Assembly (NCBI GenBank): GCA_024244665.1
Contig: JAAEOI010000437.1
Span: 1-36,576, forward strand
Reading direction: 5' to 3'
Length of the DNA: 36,576 nucleotides
Source of the DNA: Bacteroidota bacterium
Lineage (GTDB): Bacteria > Bacteroidota > Bacteroidia > Bacteroidales > GCA-2748055
Each line of letters opens with the position of its first letter. Position 1 is the stretch's first letter. Position numbers and translations under genes: made by a program. The notes beneath the pieces were generated by a model that was not told the origin of the DNA, searched no databases, and was given only the letters and a program-made list of their open reading frames with translations. This document shows positions 1-9,900 of this stretch, piece by piece.

Positions 1-1269
1 AGGATCGATTCCCTGGGCACTTTCACACTTGCACCCTTTACTCCCTATGGGGAGATCGTTTTAACTGCCAGTCCGGATAGTATCTTTGTAGAGGAGTCTG
101 ACAGCTCACATATTACGAGCAATGTAATCTATTATAATACCGGTGTTGCGGTGCAGGATGAAGAGTTTACCATCGAGGTATCCAAAGGGACCATCACTAC
201 TGCAGATGCTAATCCGACTGCTGCAGGGATCCAGGTACGGTCCGTGGACGGAAAAATCTCATTCGATTATCATTCCGACAGCATCTCAGGCGTAGCCTAC
301 CTGAAAGCGAGAAGCAGAATGGGAAGTGCAGCAGGACTTACAAAGGTATCGATCAGTGAAAAGGTTTCACCCCAGGCACCTGTAATTACATCGGCTGTTC
401 TTAATGACTACAGCGTAGAGCTCTCCTGGGAACCCTCTCCGGATATTGATGTGGCCAACTACATGGTCTATTTCAGCACCAGGAGCGGGCATCCCTATAA
501 AGGAACCGCGTCCATACTGGGTGAACCATCACCGGTTAAGGCGGGGACAGCCACAGGTGCCAGACTGAAAGGGCTCCACAAGGACTCCACCTACTATTTT
601 GCCTTACAAGCCATTGACAGAAGTGGCAATGCCAGTGATTATTCCAATGAGATGGTGCTCGAAACCCGATTCAATTACCGGCCCTCTATTTACAGCAGGG
701 TACTTCGGATCGATCCGGTAGTTCCCGCAGGAACAGTGGTCGATACATTGTGGGCAGATGATGAGGACCGGGACCAGGAGTTGAGATTCTACCTGGCTGC
801 CAATAACAGATGCACGGCTTTCGCCGTGGATACAATCACAGGCATCATCCGCGTTAAGGATGCAGCACAGCTTGATTACTGGCTCACAGGGGTTCATTCC
901 TTTGACATGCAGGTGGGAGTCAGGGATAATGCTGAAAATTCCATGTCCGACAGCACGTTGATCAGGATCGATCTCAACGTTATAACCGGAATGAGGAGAG
1001 CTCCCATACCTGGAGAATTCTTGTTTAAAATGTATCCCAACCCGGCTGGAAATGAATTGAATATTGACATGGGAAAACAGGAAATCGGGGCTGCTGTTTC
1101 CATTATCATTGTTAACATGCAGGGACAGGTGATGCTAAGGAGAGAGATCGTTGAAGGAGCAGGAGGGAAGCACAGGCTGAACCTGACCGGGATACCGGAC
1201 GGGCTTCATACAGTTGTTGTTGAATCTGGTTCTGGCAGGGCGATTCAGAGACTCGTGTTAATAAGATAG
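1..1269 (+). CDS. T9SS-exported surface protein with fibronectin type III domain, 3' part only
   Basis: The frame is open from base 1, so the gene starts upstream of the window and only its last 422 codons are seen; the GTG at 151 is not a credible start. In order, the visible part holds a fibronectin type III-like domain (VELSWEPSPDIDVANYMVYF, then TYYFALQAIDRSGNAS), a cadherin-like segment (PAGTVVDTLWADDEDRDQELRFYL), and a C-terminal type A T9SS sorting domain with the hallmark YPNP motif near 1033-1044, ending KHRLNLTGIPDGLHTVVVES. In known T9SS cargo this last domain directs passage across the outer membrane and is then removed or anchored. Substrate and enzymatic activity, if any, lie in the missing N-terminal part. 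It converges on the TonB receptor gene, 56 bp apart. Confidence 0.85.
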   Translation, partial: RIDSLGTFTLAPFTPYGEIVLTASPDSIFVEESDSSHITSNVIYYNTGVAVQDEEFTIEVSKGTITTADANPTAAGIQVRSVDGKISFDYHSDSISGVAYLKARSRMGSAAGLTKVSISEKVSPQAPVITSAVLNDYSVELSWEPSPDIDVANYMVYFSTRSGHPYKGTASILGEPSPVKAGTATGARLKGLHKDSTYYFALQAIDRSGNASDYSNEMVLETRFNYRPSIYSRVLRIDPVVPAGTVVDTLWADDEDRDQELRFYLAANNRCTAFAVDTITGIIRVKDAAQLDYWLTGVHSFDMQVGVRDNAENSMSDSTLIRIDLNVITGMRRAPIPGEFLFKMYPNPAGNELNIDMGKQEIGAAVSIIIVNMQGQVMLRREIVEGAGGKHRLNLTGIPDGLHTVVVESGSGRAIQRLVLIR

Positions 1270-1325
1270 ATAATGATCTTCTTTACATTACATTCCAACA
1301 ATCCAGACCCAATCCAATATCAAAA

Positions 1326-3764
1326 TCAACTACGGGAAGATCCCCCGAAATTCAAAACATATTGCAGCATGATGGTACGTATTTCCTCGGCCTTTAGCGG
1401 TCTTAAAGAATACCAGCGATTTAAAAAATTATTACTGATGAGAGATATCTTATGCAGTTGGGCAAATTCAAAGCTTATCCTCAGATCCATGATAATATTG
1501 CCATTATTATGATTATTGAAATAATCCATATAGAGAATGGGTTGAATCGTCCCTCCCGCACCGATGGTTGCACGTTCAAAATCAGCAATCGCCTTGTCAA
1601 GGTTCATAATCTTGCTGAAATACTTGATGCTGTATCCAATTGAAAATACTTCTGAGTAAAATTCCAGGTCAGCTTTAGCGGTATGCAGGAATCTGTATTT
1701 TAAGATATTCCCCGAAGGATTCAGACTGGTTGAAATATAACTGTATTCGATGTTTCTGGCATCTTTGGCAAATACATAATCGGGCTCAAGCGTTTTGGGC
1801 AAAATATAGTTGTAACCGGCCATCATCCTGATTCCTGATTTTTGCCCAATCTTGCCAGAACCAGAGATGGATAAATCAATGCCTGACACCCTTGACTTCC
1901 CTGTGTTCAGGAACTTAAAACCGGCAATGGCAAATGCAGGATCCCAGAAACCAAAAAGATATTCAATCGTATTGGAATATTCCTGTATAAAACCGGCAAA
2001 ATCAAGGTATCCATAATAGTTCCTGAACTTAAACATTTGCTTTAATCCTACCTCGATGTTCCTGCTACTTTCCGGTTGAAGTGAAGGATTGTCGAAAACG
2101 GCAAAACTTCCGGCTGAAGTTTTAATGTAACGTTCTGTTATGCTTGGGAACCGGTACCCCTGCCCATAGGATAAACGTAAAAAGGTACCCGGATAAAGTT
2201 TGAAATTAATACCTGCTCTGACAATGGGTTTCAAGGCCGTGATGGAATCATTCAGTTGAAAATACTCACCCCTTATCCCCACCGAAGTTTTGACAATATC
2301 CCTAAACTTATTTTCAGCCTGAACATAGGCCGATATGTTAAACTGATTGTTGTAGGCCGAGCCTGAAGCCTTATACAAATTGGCAGTAACCATTGATTGT
2401 GTAAAGGAAATTCCACCGATCAGCTCAAATCCTTTGATAAATTCATACGAGCGCTTAAAATGGTAATCGGCATAAATCAAGGTGCTGTTAACCGATTGGT
2501 TGTTGGTCATTTCGGAACTATTTTGCAGTACCCTGGCCTTTAAACTGTGTTTGGTACCATCTCCAGAATAGATGTGCAGAAAAGGATCAAGGTAGAAAAT
2601 AAACTGATCCTGCAGGTAAACCGCTCCTGGGTAAGCCCTGTAAAAACCGGTCGAATCATCGAGCCAGGCCAGCGTCATGGGTGCAGTATACTGCATGAAG
2701 TTGCCGTTTATCCCGTAATTCAAATTCTGATATTTTCGTGAATGCTTCTTGATACTGAAATTGAGCCGGTATTTCTGACTTCTCATTTGTTTATCGGTGA
2801 AGTTGGAGATTGTGTCTGTAACCAGCGGTCCGGGTTCCGGCGCACCCAGGTAACCATGGTCCCAGTCAGCATTTCCGCCTATGACAAGGTCAATGGTTCC
2901 GTATTTTTTGGAATGCAGGAAACTGAATCCGGTAATATAAGGATAATCCCCCCACCATTTCATGGAGGGATCCTTCGGAGTGGAATACATGCCTGTGTAG
3001 GCCGTTATCTTGTTAACAGGCTCTGTGTTTGGTGAGGCGGTCATGATATGAATGGCTCCACTCAGGGCCGAAGTACCCGATAGAACGCTGGATGCACCCT
3101 TGATAACTTCGATATGTTCAATATTCTCAACAGGGATTAAATCCCAATAAGGTCTTCCGGCATCACCCGAGATCATGGGCATATCATCAATCAGCACAGC
3201 AACCTTGCTTCCAACTCCAAAAGTGAATCCGCTGCCGCCCCTGATCTGGGGTTCACCATCCAATATGTTCAGTCCGGGTGTAAGGTCGAGCACCGTTTCA
3301 ATGCTCCTGATATTCTTATTCTCGATCAGGATCGGTTTCAGCACATTCATGGATACGGTGATTTCTTCAATGGGTGTGTCGAATTTGCTCACCTTCACCT
3401 CAACTTCATCAATTTCCTGCCACAGAGGCTTGAGATGGAATTGACTTTCGATAGTTTCGCCTGGTTTCAGCGGAAGGGTGATCGTTTCTGATTCCATGCC
3501 GATGAAAGAAATAATGAAGGTATAGGTTCCCGGATCGAGTTGAATGGAAAATCGTCCTTCCTCGTTCGATATGGTACCCGTGGAAAAATTCTGTTTATCC
3601 TTAACACTGGCTGCCACTAAAGGGCTTCCGTCCGATGCATCTGTAATCACCCCCCTGAAAATGGACTTTTGTTGCGCTTGCAGGACGATGGCCGGAAAAA
3701 AGAGAAACCAAATGCCTGTGACTAGTAATATTGGAAAATCTAACCTCCGACTGAAATGTCTCAA
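1326..3764 (-). CDS. TonB-dependent outer-membrane receptor
   Basis: 812 residues. A signal peptide (about 1-30, hydrophobic LLVTGIWFLFFPAIVLQA) is followed by a carboxypeptidase-regulatory-like beta-sandwich (about 34-118, GVITDASDGSPLVAASV), a plug domain (about 130-245, with IRGGSGFTFGVGSKVAVLID and IEVIKGASSVLSGTSALSGA) and a long beta-barrel with aromatic-rich strands. Such receptors import a bound ligand across the outer membrane using TonB energy; the ligand is not evident, and no SusD partner is adjacent, which argues against a classical glycan locus. The start is a TTG at 3764 that overlaps the TGA stop of the upstream gene by 4 bp, implying translational coupling; no ATG lies before the signal peptide in this frame. 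It probably works with, or senses the product of, the neighbouring T9SS cargo gene. Confidence 0.9.
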   Translation of the reverse strand: MRHFSRRLDFPILLVTGIWFLFFPAIVLQAQQKSIFRGVITDASDGSPLVAASVKDKQNFSTGTISNEEGRFSIQLDPGTYTFIISFIGMESETITLPLKPGETIESQFHLKPLWQEIDEVEVKVSKFDTPIEEITVSMNVLKPILIENKNIRSIETVLDLTPGLNILDGEPQIRGGSGFTFGVGSKVAVLIDDMPMISGDAGRPYWDLIPVENIEHIEVIKGASSVLSGTSALSGAIHIMTASPNTEPVNKITAYTGMYSTPKDPSMKWWGDYPYITGFSFLHSKKYGTIDLVIGGNADWDHGYLGAPEPGPLVTDTISNFTDKQMRSQKYRLNFSIKKHSRKYQNLNYGINGNFMQYTAPMTLAWLDDSTGFYRAYPGAVYLQDQFIFYLDPFLHIYSGDGTKHSLKARVLQNSSEMTNNQSVNSTLIYADYHFKRSYEFIKGFELIGGISFTQSMVTANLYKASGSAYNNQFNISAYVQAENKFRDIVKTSVGIRGEYFQLNDSITALKPIVRAGINFKLYPGTFLRLSYGQGYRFPSITERYIKTSAGSFAVFDNPSLQPESSRNIEVGLKQMFKFRNYYGYLDFAGFIQEYSNTIEYLFGFWDPAFAIAGFKFLNTGKSRVSGIDLSISGSGKIGQKSGIRMMAGYNYILPKTLEPDYVFAKDARNIEYSYISTSLNPSGNILKYRFLHTAKADLEFYSEVFSIGYSIKYFSKIMNLDKAIADFERATIGAGGTIQPILYMDYFNNHNNGNIIMDLRISFEFAQLHKISLISNNFLNRWYSLRPLKAEEIRTIMLQYVLNFGGSSRS

Positions 3765-4720
3765 TGTAGCATGATTTTCTGTGCGAAGACTTTACTTCTA
3801 CCGGCCAGGTTAACCAGGTAAATCCCTTTTCTCAGTTTGGCTGATGAAATGTCAACCTGATCTGCAGTTACTGAGCCGGTCCAAACCAGTTTACCAGTTA
3901 AATCGTGTATTTTGATGGTCTGGAAACTGGCATGATCCATTCCCTGTATCACTAAATACCGATAGTCAACAGCAAAAATAAATCCCTCAGAATTTTTCAA
4001 TCTTTCCATGGAGGTCTGGGGCGAGTTGTAGATCATTTCCAGATCATCGAAAAGCGCAACACTGCCGGCAGCTGGAGTATATTCATTACCCGAGTTCAAT
4101 ACAACCATTACATATTCTGGATTACTGTCACTGAAGTAGGTAAATGGTGCAGAAAAACGAATCCACTCATTGTCCGTGTTAAGAGGTGACCTGAATTCGG
4201 CAACACCAATCCAGTTATCGGTGTATTCTGCATCTGGTTGTTTTCCAAAACCCTGGTGAAGGTTAACTTTGACCTGCAAGGTATCTTTACCCTGCGGTGT
4301 ATATTTGAACCACCCCGCAATACTGTCAGGTCTTGTGTTGAAAGGGGTGTTCCACCTATTGTCCACGGTATCCGTAAATATGTATGCCAATTCTGGATTC
4401 ATATCCGGATGCAAACGACCATTAGTAGCAACTCCGTTTACCACTATAAAGGAAGATACATTGGTGAGCTCAATTGAATACTCGCCGCTGTGTGCATCAC
4501 TTCCCCTTTTACATACTACTGGCGCAAAGTCACTTAAAGTTTGATCATCCGAGGTTTTCAATGAACTCCATTCCACAGGTTCTCGGATGGTGTCAGCGTC
4601 ACTTTCGAATATATTCTCCCATTGCTCAAATCCTGGATTTTCAAGTTGATCCTGGGCGTGGGAGGTTGCCATTCCTGTTAACAGGAGGGCGATCAGAATT
4701 GATTCATAAATTTTTTTCAT
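3761..4720 (-). CDS. T9SS-sorted exported protein, PCMD/carbohydrate-module-like
   Basis: 319 residues. A signal peptide (about 1-22, MKKIYESILIALLLTGMATS then HAQ) precedes a beta-rich domain starting LENPGFEQWE and containing SIAGWFKYTPQGKDTLQVKV and a late GSVALFDDLEMIYN. This layout resembles the putative carbohydrate-binding/metabolism (PCMD) modules of Bacteroidota surface proteins, but I cannot confirm the family by eye. The last 75 residues form a type A T9SS sorting domain (IKIHDLTGKLVWTGSVTADQ, LRKGIYLVNL). It is the first gene of an operon with the TonB receptor (4-bp overlap, receptor start TTG). Surface cargo plus receptor suggests capture and import of a shared ligand, which is inference. 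Confidence 0.7.
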   Translation of the reverse strand: MKKIYESILIALLLTGMATSHAQDQLENPGFEQWENIFESDADTIREPVEWSSLKTSDDQTLSDFAPVVCKRGSDAHSGEYSIELTNVSSFIVVNGVATNGRLHPDMNPELAYIFTDTVDNRWNTPFNTRPDSIAGWFKYTPQGKDTLQVKVNLHQGFGKQPDAEYTDNWIGVAEFRSPLNTDNEWIRFSAPFTYFSDSNPEYVMVVLNSGNEYTPAAGSVALFDDLEMIYNSPQTSMERLKNSEGFIFAVDYRYLVIQGMDHASFQTIKIHDLTGKLVWTGSVTADQVDISSAKLRKGIYLVNLAGRSKVFAQKIMLH

Positions 4721-5021
4721 GGCTTTGAATATTAATTTAGTTTTCGATCCTAACCTAAATCACTGATTAAAAAGAACTTTTCCCAGCTAAATATATGACA
4801 TTTCTAAAAATCAAGTGAAGCAACCATCTAATTTAACTTGTTTTTAATCCATCCAACTGTTACTATGGTATTTATAGTTATAAGGTATAGAGGTTTAACC
4901 AGCTTATAGTTTTCTGAAGTGCATTAATTCCTAATTCCCGAATCTGAAATAATTAACTATTGATGACCGGAGTCAGGACATAGAAAATCCAGTCTATAGA
5001 CCTTAAAGCCAAAGACATAGT
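4721..5021. other. AT-rich intergenic region between mnmE and the PCMD/TonB operon
   Basis: No gene is supported here. The region must hold the promoter of the leftward PCMD/TonB operon; a weak TATATTTA site on the minus strand (4788-4795) is the best candidate, but its spacing to an upstream TTG is poor. Close to the mnmE stop there is a perfect 10-bp palindrome GTCTATAGAC (4992-5001) that might form part of an mnmE terminator, without a convincing T-run. Confidence 0.4.
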
Positions 5022-6431
5022 CTATTTCCCGATACAGAAATTTTTGAAGATGTTGCCGAGGATTTCGTCGGTGGTGACTTCTCCGGTGATTTCGCCCAGG
5101 TAGTGGAGGGCTTCCCGGATGTCCTGGGCCAGCAGATCGGATGGGAGGGAGGTGGTGAGGCCTTCGGATACCCTGGTGAGGCTTTCAGCGGCCGATTTAA
5201 GGGCGTTGTAGTGGCGGATGTTGGAGATCACCACATCCTGGTGTTTGATACTGCCAACATTGACGATATCCAGCAGGAGGGAGGTGAGGCCACCGATGTT
5301 CTCCCTTTTTTCAGCAGAGATGGAGATGATTCTTTCATTTTCGTCCATTGCCATTCCTCTTTCCAGTTCCCCCTGGCGTTTCTCAGAGACCCGGTCCGAT
5401 TTATTCAGCACTACCACCAGTTGCTTCTCCCCGGTCATTTGGGAGCGGATGGCGTCCACGGACTTTTGAATGATCTTCGGATCGTCGCTGGCCTCAGCAA
5501 GCAGGAGCACAATGGAGGAGTCACTGATCTTCTGATAGGTTCTTCGGATTCCCAGGTTCTCAATGGTATCTGCTGTCTCCCGTATGCCGGCAGTGTCGAT
5601 GAACCGGAAAGTGATCCCTTCCAGGTTGATGGTATCTTCAATGGAGTCACGTGTAGTTCCTTCAATTTCGCTCACAATGGCACGTTCCTCGTTAAGGATG
5701 GCATTGAGCAGGGTGGATTTGCCCACGTTTGGACGGCCGATGATGGCCACCGGTACACCGTTCTTTAATACATTTCCCAGCTGGAAAGAGCTGATCAGTT
5801 CACCTATCAGGGAAGCTATTTCATCTACCAGTCTGACAAGTTGTTCCCGGTCAGCAAATTCCACTTCCTCTTCACTGAAATCAAGTTCCAGTTCGATCAT
5901 TGAGATGAAGTGGAGCAAGCGGTCCCGTAAAGCTTTCAACTTGTCTGAAAATCCGCCTCTGAGCTGTTGCAGGGCCACCTTGTGGGCACCTTCCGATTCA
6001 GCCGCTATCAGGTCAGCCACCGCTTCAGCCTGGGACAGGTCCATTTTTCCGTTCAGGAAGGCCCTCTGGGTAAACTCCCCGGCCTGGGCAGGCTGTGATC
6101 CGTGGGCAACCAGCAGTTCCAGTATTCTTTGTTGGATGTAGGAAGATCCATGACATGAGATTTCAATAGAGTCCTCGCCGGTGTAAGAGTGTGGAGCCCT
6201 GAAGAGGCTGACCAGCACCTCATCAATAATCTGATCCCCGTCGTTAATTGTTCCTAAATGGATGGTGTTGGCTGTCTGCTCTGACAATAATTTTCCCTCA
6301 GTAGCAGGGTGAAATAGCCGCTCAACAATGGGAAAGCAATCGGGACCGCTGACCCGGATCACCGAGATGGCCCCACTTCCATGGGTAGCCGGTGCACATA
6401 TGGTCGTCTCTTTTTCCACCAACACTCTCAC
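5022..6431 (-). CDS. mnmE: tRNA modification GTPase MnmE (TrmE)
   Basis: Full-length MnmE. With MnmG it makes the 5-carboxymethylaminomethyl group on wobble uridine 34 of certain tRNAs. Seen: N-terminal folate-binding domain (TTICAPATHGSGAISVIRVS), helical domain, Ras-like G domain with Walker A GRPNVGKSTLLNAIL, G2 GTTRD, G3 DTAGI and G4 NKSD, and the diagnostic C-terminal CIGK where the catalytic cysteine sits. The start is uncertain: GTG at 6431, GTG at 6425, TTG at 6422 and GTG at 6419 are all in frame and there is no ATG. GTG at 6419, giving MEKETTICAPATHGSG, matches the usual N-terminus best. The gene is last in the leftward operon, 56-68 bp after the DUF2141 stop depending on start choice; that gap is filled by a tetranucleotide repeat. 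Confidence 0.96.
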   Translation of the reverse strand: MRVLVEKETTICAPATHGSGAISVIRVSGPDCFPIVERLFHPATEGKLLSEQTANTIHLGTINDGDQIIDEVLVSLFRAPHSYTGEDSIEISCHGSSYIQQRILELLVAHGSQPAQAGEFTQRAFLNGKMDLSQAEAVADLIAAESEGAHKVALQQLRGGFSDKLKALRDRLLHFISMIELELDFSEEEVEFADREQLVRLVDEIASLIGELISSFQLGNVLKNGVPVAIIGRPNVGKSTLLNAILNEERAIVSEIEGTTRDSIEDTINLEGITFRFIDTAGIRETADTIENLGIRRTYQKISDSSIVLLLAEASDDPKIIQKSVDAIRSQMTGEKQLVVVLNKSDRVSEKRQGELERGMAMDENERIISISAEKRENIGGLTSLLLDIVNVGSIKHQDVVISNIRHYNALKSAAESLTRVSEGLTTSLPSDLLAQDIREALHYLGEITGEVTTDEILGNIFKNFCIGK

Positions 6432-6490
6432 TTTCTCAATTACTTACTCATTCACTCACTCACTTACTTTCTTACTCACATACTACCTTA
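6424..6490 (-). repeat. Degenerate tetranucleotide repeat before mnmE
   Basis: Read on the minus strand, from the DUF2141 stop to the mnmE start, the sequence is a run of 4-bp units of the GTGA/GTAA/GAAA type, for example AGTAAGTGAGTGAGTGAATG. There are about 16 units, imperfect but clearly period 4. It supplies TGA and TAA triplets in all three frames and also creates the cluster of GTG candidates at the mnmE start. Confidence 0.8.
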
Positions 6491-6946
6491 CTCTTTCCCC
6501 TTCCCCATATACCTCACTTCAATGCTAATCTTATGGCAGGGTTTGTTAATCTCAAAGGAACACTCTTCAAATTTGGGTGGTGACATTTTAACTTTGGCAT
6601 CATTTGAAAAGCCAAATCCCTCCTTTGGCATTCCAATGAAATTATCCATCTCCAGGTTGGAGTTCTCGTCATCAAGCATGGAAACCGCATAAGTTCCATA
6701 TTCCAGACCTTCAACCTTCACAGTCATGGTCCCGTTTTTTATTCCTGTCTTCTTCCAGTTGGGGTCCATATCAGGTTTCCTGGGCCATCCTTCTGGTGAA
6801 TTGTTAATCCCTACGGCAATCATACCTTTACTATTCCGGATCCCTGTAAAGGTAATCTCAAGAGTCGCTTTCGAATCGGATTGTGATAAAAGTAAGGGTG
6901 CTTCAAAAAAGGAGAAGAGCAAGGCGAGCAGAACTATTTTGTTCAT
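6488..6946 (-). CDS. DUF2141 domain secreted protein
   Basis: 152 residues: a signal peptide (about 1-22, MNKIVLLALLFSFFEAPLLL) then a small beta-sandwich typical of DUF2141, with ATLEITFTGIRNSKGMIAVG near the start, NGTMTVKVEGLEYGTYAVSM in the middle and DDENSNLEMDNFIGMPKEGF, the family's characteristic D-x-N-x-n-x-D...G.P.EG.GFSND signature. The function of DUF2141 is not known; proteins of this family are periplasmic or surface-exposed. The start codon overlaps the end of the RND-LolA gene by 4 bp (6943-6946), so the two are translationally coupled and probably act in the same envelope process. Confidence 0.85.
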   Translation of the reverse strand: MNKIVLLALLFSFFEAPLLLSQSDSKATLEITFTGIRNSKGMIAVGINNSPEGWPRKPDMDPNWKKTGIKNGTMTVKVEGLEYGTYAVSMLDDENSNLEMDNFIGMPKEGFGFSNDAKVKMSPPKFEECSFEINKPCHKISIEVRYMGKGKE

Positions 6947-9900
6947 TGTTTTTCCAGGTATGCCACCGTAAAGTAAGATGTTTTGGTGGCTGTAACCGCA
7001 ACCTGTTCCATGACCATTTCAGAACTGCGCTTATTACTGTGGTTCTGGGCATACATATGGGTTACCATGTATGAACCCTTTGCATCTTCCAGTTTCTTGA
7101 ACTCCTTATTGGAGATGGTCTTGAACAGTTCGCCGTCAAAATCATAATAGCGCGTTCGGTGTACAAGATAGCTATTTTTATCCACCCAGGAGAGCGACTT
7201 TGAATAACCGTATTGATCCTCCATGTCGGTATCGCCTGGCACAGATTCCACCAGGAAGCAAGGGCTGCCATCCAGGCTCTCCTCACCAATAAGGGAGTAA
7301 GAAAAATCATCCAGTCCGGGTGCCGTCATGTTGGCGTTGGAGAATTCACTACCCATAAAGCTTTTGCTCTTCTCCCGGCTTACGATCCGCCGTGTCTTCC
7401 TCAAAGCAGGCAGGTAGATCCACATATCATCAGACTTCTCCGGGTAGTCATAGATCAGGATACCGGTACCCTTCACCTCGGCCGGAGAGAGAAATTTGAT
7501 GATTCTATTCTCGGTTCCATCAGGAAGTGACATGGAGGCCATTGTATTCTTCCTGATGCGCTGGTTTCCTTTAGAATCAGTGATTGTCAGGGTGGAAACC
7601 GCTTCAAATGAGCTTACTTTCACCACCTCGTGGCTCTTTTTTACAATTGACTTAGCATCCTGAGCCCTGGCACTCACCAGTGTCAGCAAAAGCATCAGGA
7701 ATATCATGGCGATCCTTCGTATGATTCTGATTTTCCCCCCTTCAACTTTTATTCGCTCGGACTTCTGGCTATGTACCGGTTCGAGGAAGGAGAACCGGAA
7801 TCGAATGACCAGTGCAGGCAGGATCACCAGGGCACCAACCATGCAGCTGAAAATGGAGACCACCACCAGCACGCCAAAGAAGCGGATAGGGGTGAAGGAG
7901 GAGATAATCAGGACCACGAATCCCACAATCACAGACAATGCATTGAAAATTATTCCACGCCCTGTGGTGTTAATGGTTGTTAGCACCGCTTCTTTAGGTA
8001 TGCGGTTCTGTTGCCTCTCTTCCCTGAATCGCCAGAGAAAATGGATGGTGTAGTCAACACCTACACCGATCATGACTGAGGAGAGCAGTGCTGTAGCCAC
8101 ATCAAGTTTAATACCTGTTAGCCCCATCAGTCCGAAAAGGACCACTACTGAAATGAAGAGGGGTATGATTCCCAGGAAACCGGCCGAAGGTGATTTGAAA
8201 ATGAACGAAAGCAGTACGAAAATTACCAACAGGGCGATGCCCAGGGAGCGGTAGGTTCCCCTGAGTACGGTATTTGCCAGCTCTGAGCGGATATATCCGC
8301 CTCCGCCGATGGCTGCGATAGAGGGATCCGCCTCCTGGTATTCTTCCAGTGTTTCGATGATACAGCTCATTGTCTCATTGCTTGCATCGTTGATCCTGAT
8401 CATCAGATGGGCATGGCGGTATTTGAAGTCCACCAATTGTTCCAGCTCCTCGGGATCACCATTCATGTTGTAAAGCTCCATATACTGCGCAACAGCTTCC
8501 CTTGTGGGAGGGATGCGATCGTAAAGTGGTTCATCCGGATCATTAAGCGCTTTGCTGATCTCCCTGACTACTCCTGAGAAAGACATGGTCAGATCGATGG
8601 CTGAATTGTTTTCCAGCTCCTCCCTGTAACTCTCCATCCGCTCAAGTAACGCGGGATCGAGCATGTCTCCCTCAAACATGACAGAGATGTTTTCTGAACC
8701 CCCGAATTTACTGTTGATGATTTTTGAGGCCTGTTTTACTTCGTGCTTCTCGGGAAAGAAGTTTTCCTCATTGGAGTCCACCTTCAGGAAGATAATTCCC
8801 ACAGAGAAGAGCAGCGTGACCCCCAGGGCCACAAAAGGAATGATGCGGTTCCGGCGGACCACAAAGAAGGCAAATCTCCCAAGCAGATTCCAGTTATGGT
8901 TCCTGTTACGTTCACGGGAGGGAGGTTTGACCTTGTGATGGTTGAGAAGGGAGAGAAGGGCCGGAAGCAGAACCAGGCTGAAGAAGACAGCAAACAGGAT
9001 TCCCACACTGGCTGCCAGGGCCATCTGCCGGGCCGGGATCATGGTGTGTGCCCACAGGGCTGAGATACCGGCGATGGTGGTAACTCCCGTTAACATGATC
9101 GGTTTCCACAGGGATCGTGTAATAGCAACCGACAGATCCTCCATTGTTTCCCCGTTTCCCTTCCTGCGTAACTCCTGGTACCGGGCAATCATGTGGATCC
9201 CGTAATCGTTGGCTACAGCGATAAGCAGAATGGGTACCAGCAATGTAATGATGTAAAATTTCCAGCCCAGAATTGGGATCAGTGAGATGCCCAGGAGGGC
9301 AGACATGATCACCACTAAAAATGGAAGCCATACTCCCCGCCACTCCCTGAAAACCATGTAGAGAAAAACGAGCATCAGGATCAGGGCAATGGGGATCAGG
9401 ATCAGACCATCTCTTTTAATATCCTTATCGATGGCCTGGCGAAGGTAGGGGAGCCCTCCGAAATGCACCTTTTCCGCTCCAGGATTCTCATTGAGGATGG
9501 AGTGGATCTGTGCGAAAACGTCATCTTCAACGGCATCCCCTTCAAGGGTCAGCACCACCGCTGTAGCCGTGAAATCGTCCGACACCATCACTTTGTAAAC
9601 CAGTTCGTTATCAAGGATAAGCTCTCTCAGCTCCTCTTTTTGCTGTTCATTCCTGGGTATGCGTATAATAGTTGGTTCTACATACATTGCGCCCTCTTCC
9701 CCATAGATATGATTGGATCCGAACACCGAGGAGGTGCGACGGATGCCTTCTGTACGGGAAAGCTCCTTTTCACACTTCTTCACCCTCTTTAAGGTCTCCT
9801 CGTTGAGCACATCTCCGGCCTCAAAAATGACCATTATCAGGTCCTGGTTTCCAAATACCTCCTCGATCCGGTCTGTGTTCACCATGGAGGTCATGTTCTT

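Noticed and set aside
5103..6141. Long rightward open frames opposite mnmE (221 and 192 residues)
   Set aside because: They are antisense shadows of a clear mnmE coding frame with low-complexity residue content.
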